A DNA stretch of 64,000 nt from Actinoplanes ianthinogenes. GTDB lineage: Bacteria > Actinomycetota > Actinomycetes > Mycobacteriales > Micromonosporaceae. The DNA lies in contig NZ_AP023356.1 in the NCBI RefSeq assembly GCF_018324205.1, forward strand, positions 3,241,501-3,305,500. The letters run 5' to 3'. This document shows, one piece after another, positions 56,666 through 64,000 of the stretch; the first letter of the stretch is position 1, and every line of letters starts with the position of its first letter. Below the pieces are notes generated by a model. The model was not told the origin of the DNA. It did no database searches and worked only from the letters and a program-made list of their open reading frames with translations. The position numbers and the translations under genes were made by a program.

Positions 56666-57604
56666 ATGGGTATGAAGCGGGTAGCGGTGTTCGCCGCCAC
56701 GGCGGCGTTCGCCTTCACGCTGACCGCATGTGGCGAGGAGGGCACGCCGACCCCGAGTGGCGCCGGCAACGGCAGCGGCGCGGCTCCGGCCTCGGACACC
56801 TGCAAGTCGTCGGGCACCACGTTCACCGCGGACACCGCTGCCGCGGTGAAGGGCAGCCCGACCTTCGACAAGATCAAGTCGGCCGGCAAGGTCGTCGTCG
56901 GGGTCAAGTACGACCAGCCGAACCTGGGCTACAAGGACACCTCCGGCACCCGGTGCGGCTTCGACATCGAGACCGCTCAGTACATCGCCTCCAAGCTGGG
57001 CGTCGACCCGGCGAAGATCGAGTACAAGGAGATCCCGTCGGCCAACCGGGAGACCGCGATCAAGGGTGGGGAGATCGACTACTACGTCGGCACCTACTCG
57101 ATCACCGACAAGCGCAAGGCGGACGTCTCGTTCGCCGGGCCGTACTTCATCGCCGGCCAGGACCTGCTGGTCCGCAAGGACGAGTCGACGATCACCGGCA
57201 AGGACACCCTGAAGGGCAAGAAGGTCTGCTCGGCCACCGGCTCCACGCCGATCCAGCGGGTCCGTGACGAGGGCCTGACCGAGCCGGAGAACATCGTCGA
57301 GTTCAAGACCTACTCGGAGTGCGTGTCGCAGCTGCTGGACAAGAAGGTCGACGCCGTCACGACCGACGACGCGATCCTCAAGGGCTACGCCGCGCAGAAC
57401 CCGACCGACCTCAAGGTCGTCGGCAAGCCGTTCAGCACCGAGAAGTACGGCATCGGCCTGCCGCACGACGACAAGGCCCTGCGCGACTACGTCAACAACC
57501 AGCTGGACGCCGCCTTCAAGGACGGCACCTGGCAGAAGATCTACGACGGCACGCTGGGCAAGTCGGGCTCGCCGGCCACCCCGCCGGCGCTCGAGCGCTA
57601 CTGA
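56666..57604 (+). CDS. gluB: Amino-acid (glutamate-type) substrate-binding lipoprotein
   Basis: A 312-residue solute-binding protein. The signal peptide MGMKRVAVFAATAAFAFTLTAC ends in a lipobox (LTAC, cysteine at residue 22) that anchors it to the membrane. A Ser/Gly/Pro-rich linker leads to a type II periplasmic-binding fold with VGVKYDQPNLGYKD, GFDIETAQYIASKLG and an ITDKRKADVSFAGPY motif typical of the polar amino-acid group. ATG at 56666 has GGAGAG about 10 bases upstream; an upstream TTG is not preferred. A large hairpin separates it from the permease genes. Confidence 0.93.
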   Translation: MGMKRVAVFAATAAFAFTLTACGEEGTPTPSGAGNGSGAAPASDTCKSSGTTFTADTAAAVKGSPTFDKIKSAGKVVVGVKYDQPNLGYKDTSGTRCGFDIETAQYIASKLGVDPAKIEYKEIPSANRETAIKGGEIDYYVGTYSITDKRKADVSFAGPYFIAGQDLLVRKDESTITGKDTLKGKKVCSATGSTPIQRVRDEGLTEPENIVEFKTYSECVSQLLDKKVDAVTTDDAILKGYAAQNPTDLKVVGKPFSTEKYGIGLPHDDKALRDYVNNQLDAAFKDGTWQKIYDGTLGKSGSPATPPALERY

Positions 57605-57620
57605 TCCACATCTGCTGAAT

Positions 57621-57653
57621 CCGAGGCCGGGCGGACCATCCGCCCGGCCTCGG
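57621..57653 (+). terminator. Attenuator-like hairpin between binding protein and permease genes
   Basis: A perfect 15-bp stem (57621-57635 with 57639-57653) and 3-base loop, 17 bases past gluB, without a T run. It probably protects the upstream mRNA and partly stops transcription, so that the binding protein is made in excess of the permeases. Confidence 0.7.
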
Positions 57654-57675
57654 CCGGTACGGCCGAGGACGGGGA

Positions 57676-58332
57676 ATGACGGAGTTCCTGCACGTACTGA
57701 CCGACCACTGGGACCTGTTCCTCAAGGGCTTCGGGAACACGGTGAAGCTGTTCCTGGTCGCCGCGGTCGGGAGCCTGCTGCTGGGCACGCTGCTCGGCGC
57801 GTTCCGGGTGTCGCCGATCCCGGCGCTGCGCTGGTTCGGCGCTGTCTACGTCAACATCGTGCGCAACACGCCGCTGACGCTGGTCTTCGCGTTCCTGGTC
57901 TTCGCCGTCCCGAAACTGGACATCAACCTGGAGTACCAGACCGCCGCCTTCACCGCGCTGACCGTCTACACCGCGGCGTTCATCTGTGAGGTGGTCCGGG
58001 CCGGCGTCAACACGGTCGCTCCCGGGCAGGCCGAGGCGGCGCGGGCGCTCGGTCTCACCTTCGACCAGGTGCTGCTGCAGATCGTGCTGCCGCAGGCGCT
58101 GCGCTCGATGGTGCCGCCGATGATGAGCGTGCTGATCGCGATGCTGAAGAACACCACGGTCGCGGCGGGCTTCTCGGTGCTGGAGGCCGGGGCGATCCCG
58201 TCTTACATGGCCGAGTTCGGCGAGCCGCAGTTCTACGTGCTCATCTGGATCGTCATCGGCTTCCTGATCCTGATCACGCCCCTGGTGGTGCTCCAGCGGT
58301 TCCTCGAGCGGAAGGTGACGGTGGCCCGATGA
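57676..58332 (+). CDS. gluC: Amino-acid ABC transporter permease
   Basis: A 218-residue integral membrane protein with about five helices of the HisM/GlnP type. The cytoplasmic coupling-loop motif EAARALGLTFDQVLLQIVLPQAL contacts the ATPase. The N-terminus MTEFLHVLTDHWDLFLKGFGNTVKL is typical of the family. The ATG follows GGGGA. Overlaps gluD by ATGA, showing coupled translation of the two permease halves. Confidence 0.92.
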   Translation: MTEFLHVLTDHWDLFLKGFGNTVKLFLVAAVGSLLLGTLLGAFRVSPIPALRWFGAVYVNIVRNTPLTLVFAFLVFAVPKLDINLEYQTAAFTALTVYTAAFICEVVRAGVNTVAPGQAEAARALGLTFDQVLLQIVLPQALRSMVPPMMSVLIAMLKNTTVAAGFSVLEAGAIPSYMAEFGEPQFYVLIWIVIGFLILITPLVVLQRFLERKVTVAR

Positions 58333-59183
58333 CCTCGGTGCTCTATGACCTGCCGGGGCCGCGCGGCCGCCGGCGCAACCTGATCATCGGCATCCTGGCC
58401 ACGCTGGCGATCCTCGGGCTGGTCGCCTGGGTGATCTACCGGTTCTACAAGACCGGTCAGTTCGAGGCGCGGCGCTGGGACCAGTTCAAGTTCAAGGCCG
58501 TCCAGATGGAGATCGTCCGGGGCCTGCTCGCCACGCTGAAGGCGGCCGGGATCGCGGCGGTGCTGGCGCTGCTGTTCGGGGCGATCTTCGCGGCCGGCCG
58601 GCTCAGTGAGCACCGGATCCTGCGGGCGCCGTCCAGCTGGGTGGTCGAGCTGTTCCGGGCCATCCCGCTGCTCATCCTGATCTTCTTCGGCTACTACGTC
58701 CCCCTCCAGTACGGCTGGTCGATCAGCAACCTGTGGGCGCTGGTGATCGGCCTGACCCTGTACAACGGGTCGGTGCTGGCCGAGATCTTCCGGGCCGGGG
58801 TCAACGCGGTGCCACGCGGGCAGTCCGAGGCCGCCTACGCGATCGGCCTGCGCAAGAACCAGGTGCTCCGGCTGATCCTGTTGCCGCAGGCGGTGCGCTC
58901 GATGCTGCCGGCGATCGTGAGCCAGCTCGTGGTGCTGCTCAAGGACACCGCGCTCGGGTTCATCATCACCTACCCGGAGCTGCTGACGGTCGGCAAGACG
59001 ATCGGCGGGCGCCTCGCGTTCGGGTTCCCCTACGTCCCGGCCTACCTGGTGATCGGCGCGATCTACATCAGCATCTGCGGGCTGCTGTCGCTGTTCGCCT
59101 GGTGGCTGCAGCGGCGGATGTCCCGGGTGCGGACCACGGCCGCCAAGCCGCTGCCGCTGACCGATGTGAACCGACAGGTCTGA
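58329..59183 (+). CDS. gluD: Amino-acid ABC transporter permease
   Basis: A 284-residue partner permease. A longer cytoplasmic N-terminus precedes helix 1 (LIIGILATLAILGLVAWVIY) and the permease core with the coupling motif SEAAYAIGLRKNQVLRLILLPQ. A C-terminal extension (MSRVRTTAAKPLPLTDV) is hydrophilic. Last gene of gluABCD. A hairpin region follows at 59211. Confidence 0.92.
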   Translation: MTSVLYDLPGPRGRRRNLIIGILATLAILGLVAWVIYRFYKTGQFEARRWDQFKFKAVQMEIVRGLLATLKAAGIAAVLALLFGAIFAAGRLSEHRILRAPSSWVVELFRAIPLLILIFFGYYVPLQYGWSISNLWALVIGLTLYNGSVLAEIFRAGVNAVPRGQSEAAYAIGLRKNQVLRLILLPQAVRSMLPAIVSQLVVLLKDTALGFIITYPELLTVGKTIGGRLAFGFPYVPAYLVIGAIYISICGLLSLFAWWLQRRMSRVRTTAAKPLPLTDVNRQV

Positions 59184-59210
59184 CGCTGGTCACGACCGCC
59201 GCTTTACGGT

Positions 59211-59247
59211 ACGGGGGGCAGCTCCCCCGTGCCGTCGGCTCGGCACG
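59211..59247. terminator. Hairpin pair between convergent gluD and rny
   Basis: ACGGGGG (59211-59217) pairs with CCCCCGT (59224-59230), and directly after it GTGCCG pairs with CGGCAC. No T run; the position between convergent stops supports termination. Confidence 0.55.
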
Positions 59248-59288
59248 GGTGCTCCGGGCGTACGCAAAGCGGTCTTGATCTTGATCTT

Positions 59289-61013
59289 TCAGCGGGCCAA
59301 TTCGGTGACGCGGGACTCGCGGACGACGGTGACGCGGATCTGACCGGGGTAGGTGAGCTCCTCCTCGATCTGCTTGGCGACGTCGCGGGCCAGGACGGCG
59401 GCGCCGATGTCGTCGATGTCATCGGGGCGGACCATCACGCGGATCTCGCGGCCGGCCTGCATGGCGAAGACCTTCTCGACGCCGAGCTTGCCGCCGGCGA
59501 TCTCCTCGATCCGCTCCAGCCGCTTGACGTACGCCTCCAGGCTCTCCCGCCGGGCACCCGGCCGGCCGCCCGAGCAGGCGTCCGAGGCCTGGGTGAGGAC
59601 CGCCTCGATGGTCTGCGGCGGCACCTCGTTGTGATGCGCCTCGATCGCGTGGACGATGTCCTCGTGCTCGCCGTACTTGCGTGCCACGTCGGCGCCGATC
59701 AGCGCGTGGCTGCCCTCCACCTCGTGGGTCAGCGCCTTGCCGATGTCGTGCAGGAACGCCGCGCGCTTCATGGTCGGCACGTCCAGACCCAGCTCGGCGG
59801 CCATGATCCCGGCGATGTGCGCAGTCTCGACCAGGTGCTTGAGCACGTTCTGGCCGTAGCTGGTGCGGTAGCGCAGCCGGCCCAGCAACTTCACCAGCTC
59901 CGGGTGGATGCTGGTGATCCCGACGTCGACCAGCGCCTCCTCGGCGGCACGGTCGCAGAGGCGCTCCACCTCGTTCTTCGCCGAGTCGAACACCTCCTCG
60001 ATCCGGTGCGGGTGGATCCGGCCGTCCAGCACCAGCTTCTCCAGCGTCAACCGGCCCACCTCGCGGCGCACCGGGTCGAAGCAGGAGAGCAGCACCGCCT
60101 CCGGGGTGTCGTCGATGATCAGGTTGACCCCGGTGGTCGACTCGAAGGCCCGGATGTTGCGGCCCTCCCGGCCGATGATCCGCCCCTTCATCTCGTCGCT
60201 GGGCAGGTGCAGCACGCTGACCACGCTCTCCGCGGTCTGCTCGGAGGCGATCCGCTGGATGGCGTCGACCACGATGTGCCGGGCCCGGGTGTCCGCGGTG
60301 CTCCGCGCGTCCTGCTCGATGTCCCGGATCAGGATCGCGGCCTCGCGTTTCGCCTGGCCCTCGATCGCGTCGATCAGTTCACTCTTCGCGGTGTCGGCGG
60401 AGAGGCCGGCGATCCGCTCCAGCTCGCGGCGCTTCGTCTCCTCGGCTGCCTTGACCTCGGACTCGCGGCTGCGCAGGCTCGTCTCCCTCTTGGTCAGCTC
60501 GGCCTCCAGTGCGACGAGCCGGCGCTCCCGCTCGACCAGGCGCTCGACCTCCTCGGAGTGCAGGCGCTCCCGCTCGTCGATCCGGGCGGCGCGCCGCTCC
60601 ACCTCCGCCGACTGCTCCTTCACCGTGGCGTTGAGCAGGGCGATCTCCCGCTCGCCGGAGCGGCGGGCGGCGGTGCGCAGCTGCTCGACGTCCGCCTCGG
60701 CCTGGCGGTGGGCGTGCTCCAGGATGGTGTCGGCCTCGCTGTGCGCGTTCTCCAGCACCCGGCGGGCCTCGGCGCGGGCGGCCGCGGCCTCGGCCTTCGC
60801 GGCGGCGGCCTCGGCACGCACCGAGGCGGCCTTGGCGTTCGCGTCGGCCACCTTCGCCTGGGCGTCGCCGACCTCCTGCTCGTGCCGATCGTGGGCATCC
60901 TGCCGTTCGGTCCGCAGCTGACGGAGCGCACGGGCGCCCAGCGTCAGTCCGACGATCACCGACACGGCGAGCACGACGATCGCTACTACGAGCACCCAGT
61001 ACTGGGGGGCCAT
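59289..61013 (-). CDS. rny: Ribonuclease Y
   Basis: A 574-residue membrane-anchored endoribonuclease that starts bulk mRNA decay. N-terminal transmembrane helix (VLVVAIVVLAVSVIVGLTLG, residues 7-26), a long Ala/Glu/Arg coiled coil to about residue 210, then a KH RNA-binding domain with GRIIGREGRNIRAFE and an HD hydrolase domain with FLHDIGKALTHEVEGSHA (metal-binding His-Asp). The coiled coil (about 185 residues) is long and Ala-rich. ATG at 61011-61013 with GGGAGACG upstream. The 3' end meets gluD, and the 5' side faces a gene-poor region. Confidence 0.95.
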   Translation of the reverse strand: MAPQYWVLVVAIVVLAVSVIVGLTLGARALRQLRTERQDAHDRHEQEVGDAQAKVADANAKAASVRAEAAAAKAEAAAARAEARRVLENAHSEADTILEHAHRQAEADVEQLRTAARRSGEREIALLNATVKEQSAEVERRAARIDERERLHSEEVERLVERERRLVALEAELTKRETSLRSRESEVKAAEETKRRELERIAGLSADTAKSELIDAIEGQAKREAAILIRDIEQDARSTADTRARHIVVDAIQRIASEQTAESVVSVLHLPSDEMKGRIIGREGRNIRAFESTTGVNLIIDDTPEAVLLSCFDPVRREVGRLTLEKLVLDGRIHPHRIEEVFDSAKNEVERLCDRAAEEALVDVGITSIHPELVKLLGRLRYRTSYGQNVLKHLVETAHIAGIMAAELGLDVPTMKRAAFLHDIGKALTHEVEGSHALIGADVARKYGEHEDIVHAIEAHHNEVPPQTIEAVLTQASDACSGGRPGARRESLEAYVKRLERIEEIAGGKLGVEKVFAMQAGREIRVMVRPDDIDDIGAAVLARDVAKQIEEELTYPGQIRVTVVRESRVTELAR

Positions 61014-61116
61014 CTCGCCGCGTCTCCCTTCGCCGCCGGCGCGGTGTGCACGCGCGCGGGCTCTCTGCGGGATGCCCGACCAAGGCAGATGACCACAGGC
61101 GGCACCGGGCCCCGGC

Positions 61117-61578
61117 TCACACGCTCCGCCGTACGGCTACCAGCTTCGCCTTTCGGGAAGGCTGGACGCCGCTTGTTCCGGCTTCCTGACCTTTCCTAGC
61201 CGGGAATCGGGGTGGCTTTCGGCCTCCCGGTCCGGTTCGTCGGTTCTCTGCTCCGGGCCGGGCGGCTGAGGGCCGTGGGTTCGGCTCGGGCCCGGCCCTG
61301 GCGGGTCGGGTCCGGTGGGCTCGCCTCTCGGGTCGGCGGTCTCGCCGTGCCTCGGGTCGGCGGTCTCGCCTCGCCTCAGGTCGGCGGTCTCGCCTCGCCT
61401 CAGGTCGGCGGTCTCGCCTCGCCTCGGATTGGCGTCTCACCTCGCCTCGGGTCGGCGGTCTCGGCCGGGCTCGGGTCTGCGGCGGCTGGGTGACCTGGGA
61501 TTCGGCCGGCTCCCCGCGGAACTTCGCATCGCCGGTCGGGCCCTGGTCCGCGTGGTCGCGCCACATGCCTTTCGCCAT
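61117..61578 (-). CDS. Possible small basic protein with ARRDRRPE repeats
   Basis: A 153-residue frame beginning MAKGMWRDHADQGPTGDAKF at an ATG with GGAG 5 bases upstream. The first ~30 residues have normal high-GC coding bias and look like real protein. From about residue 50 it degenerates into four copies of ARRDRRPE, encoded by a 24-bp tandem repeat, and an Arg/Pro-rich tail. It may be a genuine small gene whose 3' part was rebuilt by repeat expansion. Function unknown; alternatively only its first part is real. Confidence 0.4.
   Translation of the reverse strand: MAKGMWRDHADQGPTGDAKFRGEPAESQVTQPPQTRARPRPPTRGEVRRQSEARRDRRPEARRDRRPEARRDRRPEARRDRRPERRAHRTRPARAGPEPNPRPSAARPGAENRRTGPGGRKPPRFPARKGQEAGTSGVQPSRKAKLVAVRRSV
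61331..61464. repeat. 24-bp tandem repeat, about 5.5 copies
   Basis: The unit GGTCGGCGGTCTCGCCTCGC plus 4 bases recurs with starts at 61331, 61355, 61379, 61403 and 61427 (the last diverged), with a partial copy at about 61450. Period divisible by three, inside the possible gene at 61117-61578. Confidence 0.9.
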
Positions 61579-61629
61579 GGCCGCTCCGGGTGCCGAAGTC
61601 GGCTCGCGAATGTCGACGGAGTGTGACAA

Positions 61630-62465
61630 CGCCTTGAACGATTTCTCGTCCGCAAGGCTCTGTCGGACCCCGCCGGCGGTGCGGGCGGCTTCCGCGTCCG
61701 GGTCAGCTGCCGGTGGCTCGGATCAGAGTGTGTGGAGTTGTGGGGTCGACCGCAGCTATGTCACGTCGCCCACCGCGCGGTCAGCGGTCGGCGAAGCTGT
61801 GACGGGTGGATCCCGTCAAGTGATGCCGTAATGTAATGCGATCTATGTTGTGTGTGTTGCTTGCGATGGTCGAGCAAACCTTGTGTAACGCGAGGCTAGG
61901 TCGCGAGTGCCGCTTCGGTCAAGGACTCATGATTCGGCAGCGGATGGGACGTAGGGCACAGACGTGCTTACGCCCAGCTCACGATATCGCCCGGATATTT
62001 CCGACGTGCCGGACCATCGAGAGCTTTCGTCCCCGCCCATCGTCCGTCGCCCGGAGGCGCTCGCCCATTATTCCGTGCGTCGACAACCGGACAGCTGGGG
62101 CACTGAGCGTGATGATGACCGGTTCGGGGTGGGCTGATCCGGAGGTTCCCGTCGAATGGGTGAAGTTCGCCACATCAGGACTATATCGGGGCCAGTGCCT
62201 GCGATCGGGGCCAATGCCACCAGGCGTTCCTGGTTCTCGGCGCGCCCACGCCGGAGGCCGGAGGCGGTCGACCGGGACGGCTCGCCGGGGCTGGGCGAAT
62301 CGGAGGCGGCTTCGGTCCGTTCTTTGGCACTTGTTACAAAGCGCAACCGTGAGCGAGGTGCGCGGGCCGCTCCGGAACGGGCTGTAGCCGGGTGGCCCCT
62401 CGGGGCCCCGCGGGCTTTCCAGCGCGGCAACCCGGGGTCGGGGCTCCCCTCGCCGAGGCGTGACT
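61630..62465. other. Gene-free stretch of about 830 bp between recX and rny
   Basis: No open frame here has a ribosome binding site, codon bias or recognisable protein sequence. GC content is visibly lower around 61800-62000 than elsewhere. Short repeats (GATCGGGGCCAGTGCC and GATCGGGGCCAATGCC near 62187 and 62206) occur. A non-coding RNA cannot be excluded, but no family was recognised. Confidence 0.6.
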
Positions 62466-62609
62466 GCGGCTCAGGTCGAGGTGTCGTTTGCCTGGTCGGC
62501 CAAGGCGTCCGCGTCCACGCCGTCGGCGAACTCGGCGGCTCAGGTCGAGGTGTCGTTTGCCTGGTCGGCCAAGGCGTCCGCGTCCACGCCGTCGGCGAAC
62601 TCGGCGGCT
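62466..62609. repeat. Exact 69-bp tandem duplication across the recX stop codon
   Basis: Copies at 62466-62534 and 62535-62603 are identical, followed by a third GCGGCT at 62604. Each copy contains the last 21-23 codons of recX including the stop (TGA at 62540-62542 on the minus strand), so the second copy lies downstream of the stop. Confidence 0.95.
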
Positions 62610-63661
62610 TCCGCGTCGCGGGCGGCCAAGGCATCCTTGACGGCGCGGATGGCCACGCCGGCGGGGTAGCCCTTGCGGGCGAGCATCGCGACCAGCCGCC
62701 GGAAGACGGCCTCCGGCGTGCCGTTGGCCGTGCGCAGCTTGCGGTCGACCAGGGAACGGGCGGCCTCCGCCTCGGCCTCCTCGTCGACGGCCTCCAGGGC
62801 CTCGCTCGCCACCTCGGCGTCCACCCCGCGCTGCCGCAGCTCGTTGGCCAGGGCACGGCGAGCCAGGCCACGACCGTGATGCCGGCTGGACACCCACGCC
62901 CGGGCGAACGCCGCGTCGTCGATGATGCCGACCTCGTCATACCGGTCCAGGACCTCGGCGATGACCTCCTCGGAGATCTCTTTCCGGGCCAGGACCTTGG
63001 CCAGCTCGGCCCGGGTCCGCGGCCGAACCGCGAGCTGCCGCAGACAGATCTCCCGCGCCCGCTCGGACTCACTCTGCTGAGCCGCCGCCGACCGCCGTCC
63101 ACCGGCACCGTCGTCGTCGCCGAACCCACCGCTCGAGCCACCCCGACCGGCCCGGCCCCCCGAATCGTCCCCGCCTTGCCGACCGGCCCGGCCACCCGGG
63201 CGGTCCGAGGCTTCCCAGCCGGCCCGGCCACCCGACCGGTCCCCGCTTTCGCGACCGGCCCGGCCAGCCGGAGGGTCCGAGGCTTCCCAGCCCAGCCGGT
63301 CCCCGCTTTCGCGACCAGCCCGGCCACCCGGACGGTCCGAGGCTCCCCAGTCGGCGGAGTTGCCTCGGCCGGCGGGGCGGGCCGTGGATCCCCGGGCGCC
63401 GGTGGCGCCCGGATGCCGTTCGTCGGGTGGGTCGGTCGGGCCGTCGGGATCAGGAGCGTCCGACGGGGCTTCGCTGGAGGAGCCGAAGGTCTGCCAGAGG
63501 CCCTCGTCGGACTCGGGGTGACGGCGTGCGTAACCGGCCCGGCGGCTGCCGCGGCGAGCGGGGCGGCTGCCCGGGGTGTCGTCGTCCGGTCCGTCGGTGC
63601 CGGTCCGGGGCGGGATGGCATCCCATCCGCGCCCGGACCGGGCACCACGTCGTCCGGCCAT
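62540..63661 (-). CDS. recX: RecX regulatory protein with long disordered N-terminal extension
   Basis: A 373-residue protein. The RecX core occupies about residues 200-360: three-helix repeats with AREICLRQLAVRPRTRAELAKVL, DDAAFARAWVSSRHHGRGLARRAL and FRRLVAMLARKGYPAGVAIRAV. RecX binds RecA filaments and inhibits or reshapes recombinase and coprotease activity. Typical RecX is 150-200 residues; here about 195 N-terminal residues are low-complexity, rich in Gly, Arg, Asp and Ser, with repeats of GGRAGRESGDR and WEASDR. ATG at 63659-63661, 14 bases after the recA stop, so recA-recX is an operon. The C-terminal coding end has been duplicated downstream. Confidence 0.88.
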   Translation of the reverse strand: MAGRRGARSGRGWDAIPPRTGTDGPDDDTPGSRPARRGSRRAGYARRHPESDEGLWQTFGSSSEAPSDAPDPDGPTDPPDERHPGATGARGSTARPAGRGNSADWGASDRPGGRAGRESGDRLGWEASDPPAGRAGRESGDRSGGRAGWEASDRPGGRAGRQGGDDSGGRAGRGGSSGGFGDDDGAGGRRSAAAQQSESERAREICLRQLAVRPRTRAELAKVLARKEISEEVIAEVLDRYDEVGIIDDAAFARAWVSSRHHGRGLARRALANELRQRGVDAEVASEALEAVDEEAEAEAARSLVDRKLRTANGTPEAVFRRLVAMLARKGYPAGVAIRAVKDALAARDAEAAEFADGVDADALADQANDTST

Positions 63662-63675
63662 GGCGGCTTACCGGA

Positions 63676-64000
<325 letters not shown>

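Noticed and set aside
61836..62387. A 183-residue plus-strand frame in the gene-poor gap
   Set aside because: No ribosome binding site, atypical composition and no recognisable domain; it partly overlaps the region opposite recX repeats.

Overview
The window is high-GC actinobacterial chromosome. Its gene content fits a motile, spore-forming member of the Micromonosporaceae, most likely Actinoplanes or a close relative. It combines a chemotaxis locus, a Spo0M homologue, an IdeR iron regulator, a class II ribonucleotide reductase with NrdR, a GNAT-first protein acetyltransferase, a GluABCD-type ABC transporter and the actinobacterial order recA-recX, rny, glu transporter, miaB, miaA-dapF, hflX, lexA, nrdR-nrdJ. 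The genus is inferred from gene content, not from a marker-gene tree.

Layout. 1-3682 (minus): chemotaxis operon MCP, triple-CheW protein, CheB (cut by the window edge). 3926-16207: small genes, dtd, a frameshifted secreted phospholipase D-like gene, spo0M, a group 2 sigma factor, an acuC-pat acetylation pair, ideR, a lipoprotein, an HTH protein with a hydrolase, an MFS exporter and a nucleotidyltransferase-like protein. 16477-24693: an integrated element with three tyrosine-recombinase-type genes, a TnpC/DUF6262-like protein and an OLD-family ATPase/nuclease, bounded by a 14-bp direct repeat. 24797-33100: nrdJ, nrdR, lexA (with LexA box), a propeller protein with a low-complexity tail, hflX. 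33253-37333: malic enzyme, a 63-bp hairpin minisatellite and a complete IS256-family element with 8-bp target duplication. 37523-41425: gdpD-dapF-miaA operon and a DUF349 protein. 41529-46172: a four-gene cassette matching the uncharacterised SCO2524/2523/2522/2521 families, with an atypical ParA-like P-loop. 46099-49110: a membrane-anchored protein and two tandem D-amino-acid oxidase paralogues. 49082-51369: a TrkA-N/RyR membrane protein with a SLOG-type protein. 51414-61013: PLP dehydratase with divergent LysR regulator, miaB, glu transporter, rny. 61014-64000: a gene-poor, repeat-rich stretch, recX with a long disordered N-terminus and the 3' end of recA.

Most exciting candidates. (1) The 41529-46172 cassette: four overlapping, translationally coupled genes of unknown function built around a P-loop protein whose Walker A lysine is arginine. 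(2) The TrkA-N/RyR plus SLOG pair at 49082-51369, which looks like a nucleotide-sensing membrane system. (3) The recombinase element at 16477-24693 carrying an OLD nuclease, apparently inserted into the transcription terminator of nrdJ. (4) The 63-bp tandem hairpin array at 35007-35855.

All assignments come from reading the sequence and from remembered family features; no database search was run. Start codons were moved from the longest open frame wherever a Shine-Dalgarno sequence, gene overlap or family length supported it.
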